DNA of 15,051 nucleotides from Candidatus Brocadiaceae bacterium (GTDB lineage Bacteria > Planctomycetota > MHYJ01 > JACQXL01 > CAKKQI01), in assembly GCA_919901895.1 (NCBI GenBank), contig CAKKQI010000106.1, positions 1 through 15,051 of the forward strand. The letters are read 5' to 3'. The translations under genes and the position numbers were made by a program. Numbering within the stretch: position 1 is the stretch's first letter; each line of letters starts with the position of its first letter. Positions 14,727 to 15,051 of this stretch are shown piece after piece. The notes under the pieces are model-generated. The model was not told the origin of the DNA. It saw only the letters and a program-made list of their open reading frames with translations, and ran no database searches.

Positions 14727-15051
14727 TTAATTTCTGCTGAGATACGGCAACTGAACCGTTTTAAACCAGAAGTTTTCTATAGACTTGACCGTTTTCAGAA
14801 ACTCATCAAAATCCAGCGGTTTGGTGATATAACAATTGGCGTGCAGGTTATAACAGCGGCGGATATCATTGACATCTCCGGAAATAGTCAAAACGATGAC
14901 GGGAATCTGGCGCAAGTTCGGGTCTTTTTTTATCTCGGCCAGAACCTCGCGCCCGTCTTTTCTGGGTAAGTTTAAATCAAGCAAAATTAAATCCGGAGCG
15001 GAGGCATCTTTATATTTCCCCGCCTGGTGTAAAAAGTCAAGGGCTTCAATT
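14727..15051 (-). CDS. Response regulator receiver protein, Rcp1-like, N terminus outside window
   Basis: Reading the minus strand from the window edge to the TAA at 14727-14729 gives about 107 residues of a single-domain CheY-like receiver. It shows [17 protein letters not shown] with the phosphoacceptor aspartate, [20 protein letters not shown] with the switch threonine region, and CYITKPLDF with the conserved lysine. The end, [12 protein letters not shown], is that of the Rcp1-type regulators paired with phytochrome kinases in cyanobacteria and other bacteria. The acidic N-terminal residues lie outside the window. No output domain follows, so it probably acts by protein contact or phosphotransfer. 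It is transcribed toward the kinase gene, 229 bases away. Confidence 0.92.
   Translation of the reverse strand, partial: IEALDFLHQAGKYKDASAPDLILLDLNLPRKDGREVLAEIKKDPNLRQIPVIVLTISGDVNDIRRCYNLHANCYITKPLDFDEFLKTVKSIENFWFKTVQLPYLSRN

Noticed and set aside
14673..14969. 98-residue plus-strand reading frame
   Set aside because: It is antisense to the response regulator and its start lies in GC-rich hairpins; a shadow frame.

Overview
The window is bacterial chromosome from what looks like an uncultivated lineage. It has tight gene spacing, a single-subunit gene for the multi-subunit acetyl-CoA carboxylase (accA), queuosine genes, lipoprotein processing (lgt) and two O-antigen-ligase-like proteins fused to TPRs. 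These fit a free-living, probably envelope-rich (Gram-negative-type) bacterium better than a strongly reduced episymbiont. I cannot name the phylum from sequence alone. Shine-Dalgarno sequences are strong only at lgt and accA. Intergenic DNA is unusually rich in short palindromic repeats, and similar palindromes also lie inside reading frames.

Layout. 1-451 (minus) is the 5' two thirds or so of queC, diverging from queA at 767-1885 (plus); the spacer carries two modular palindromic repeats. A relBE-type toxin-antitoxin pair (2022-2524, minus) diverges from an operon at 2693-10027 (plus): lgt, then two tandem paralogous membrane proteins of 1027 and 1056 residues, all overlapping. Both divergent units have a recognisable sigma70-type promoter in the shared spacer. 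At 10185-11228 is a membrane protein with an anti-sigma-type zinc finger and a DUF3106-like tail. A cluster of hairpins (11226-11466) separates it from accA (11530-12534, minus). Upstream of accA, 577 bases without a gene hold a MITE-like element with short terminal inverted repeats and a TTA duplication (12579-12728) and a second inverted-repeat element (12821-12948). A PAS histidine kinase (13112-14497, minus) follows a truncated Rcp1-like response regulator (14727-15051, minus), with a run of GC-rich hairpins between them.

How the genes relate. QueC and QueA act in the same tRNA modification pathway (preQ0 synthesis, then epoxyqueuosine formation on tRNA). Lgt and the two Wzy_C-like proteins are translationally coupled, suggesting co-production of lipoprotein and surface-glycan machinery. 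The kinase and regulator look like a two-component pair. No CRISPR array, tRNA, rRNA or complete transposase gene was seen. The most unusual aspects are the modular palindromic repeat family with conserved outer arms and variable, self-complementary cores; the in-frame palindromes inside four genes; and an apparent internal duplication in Lgt.
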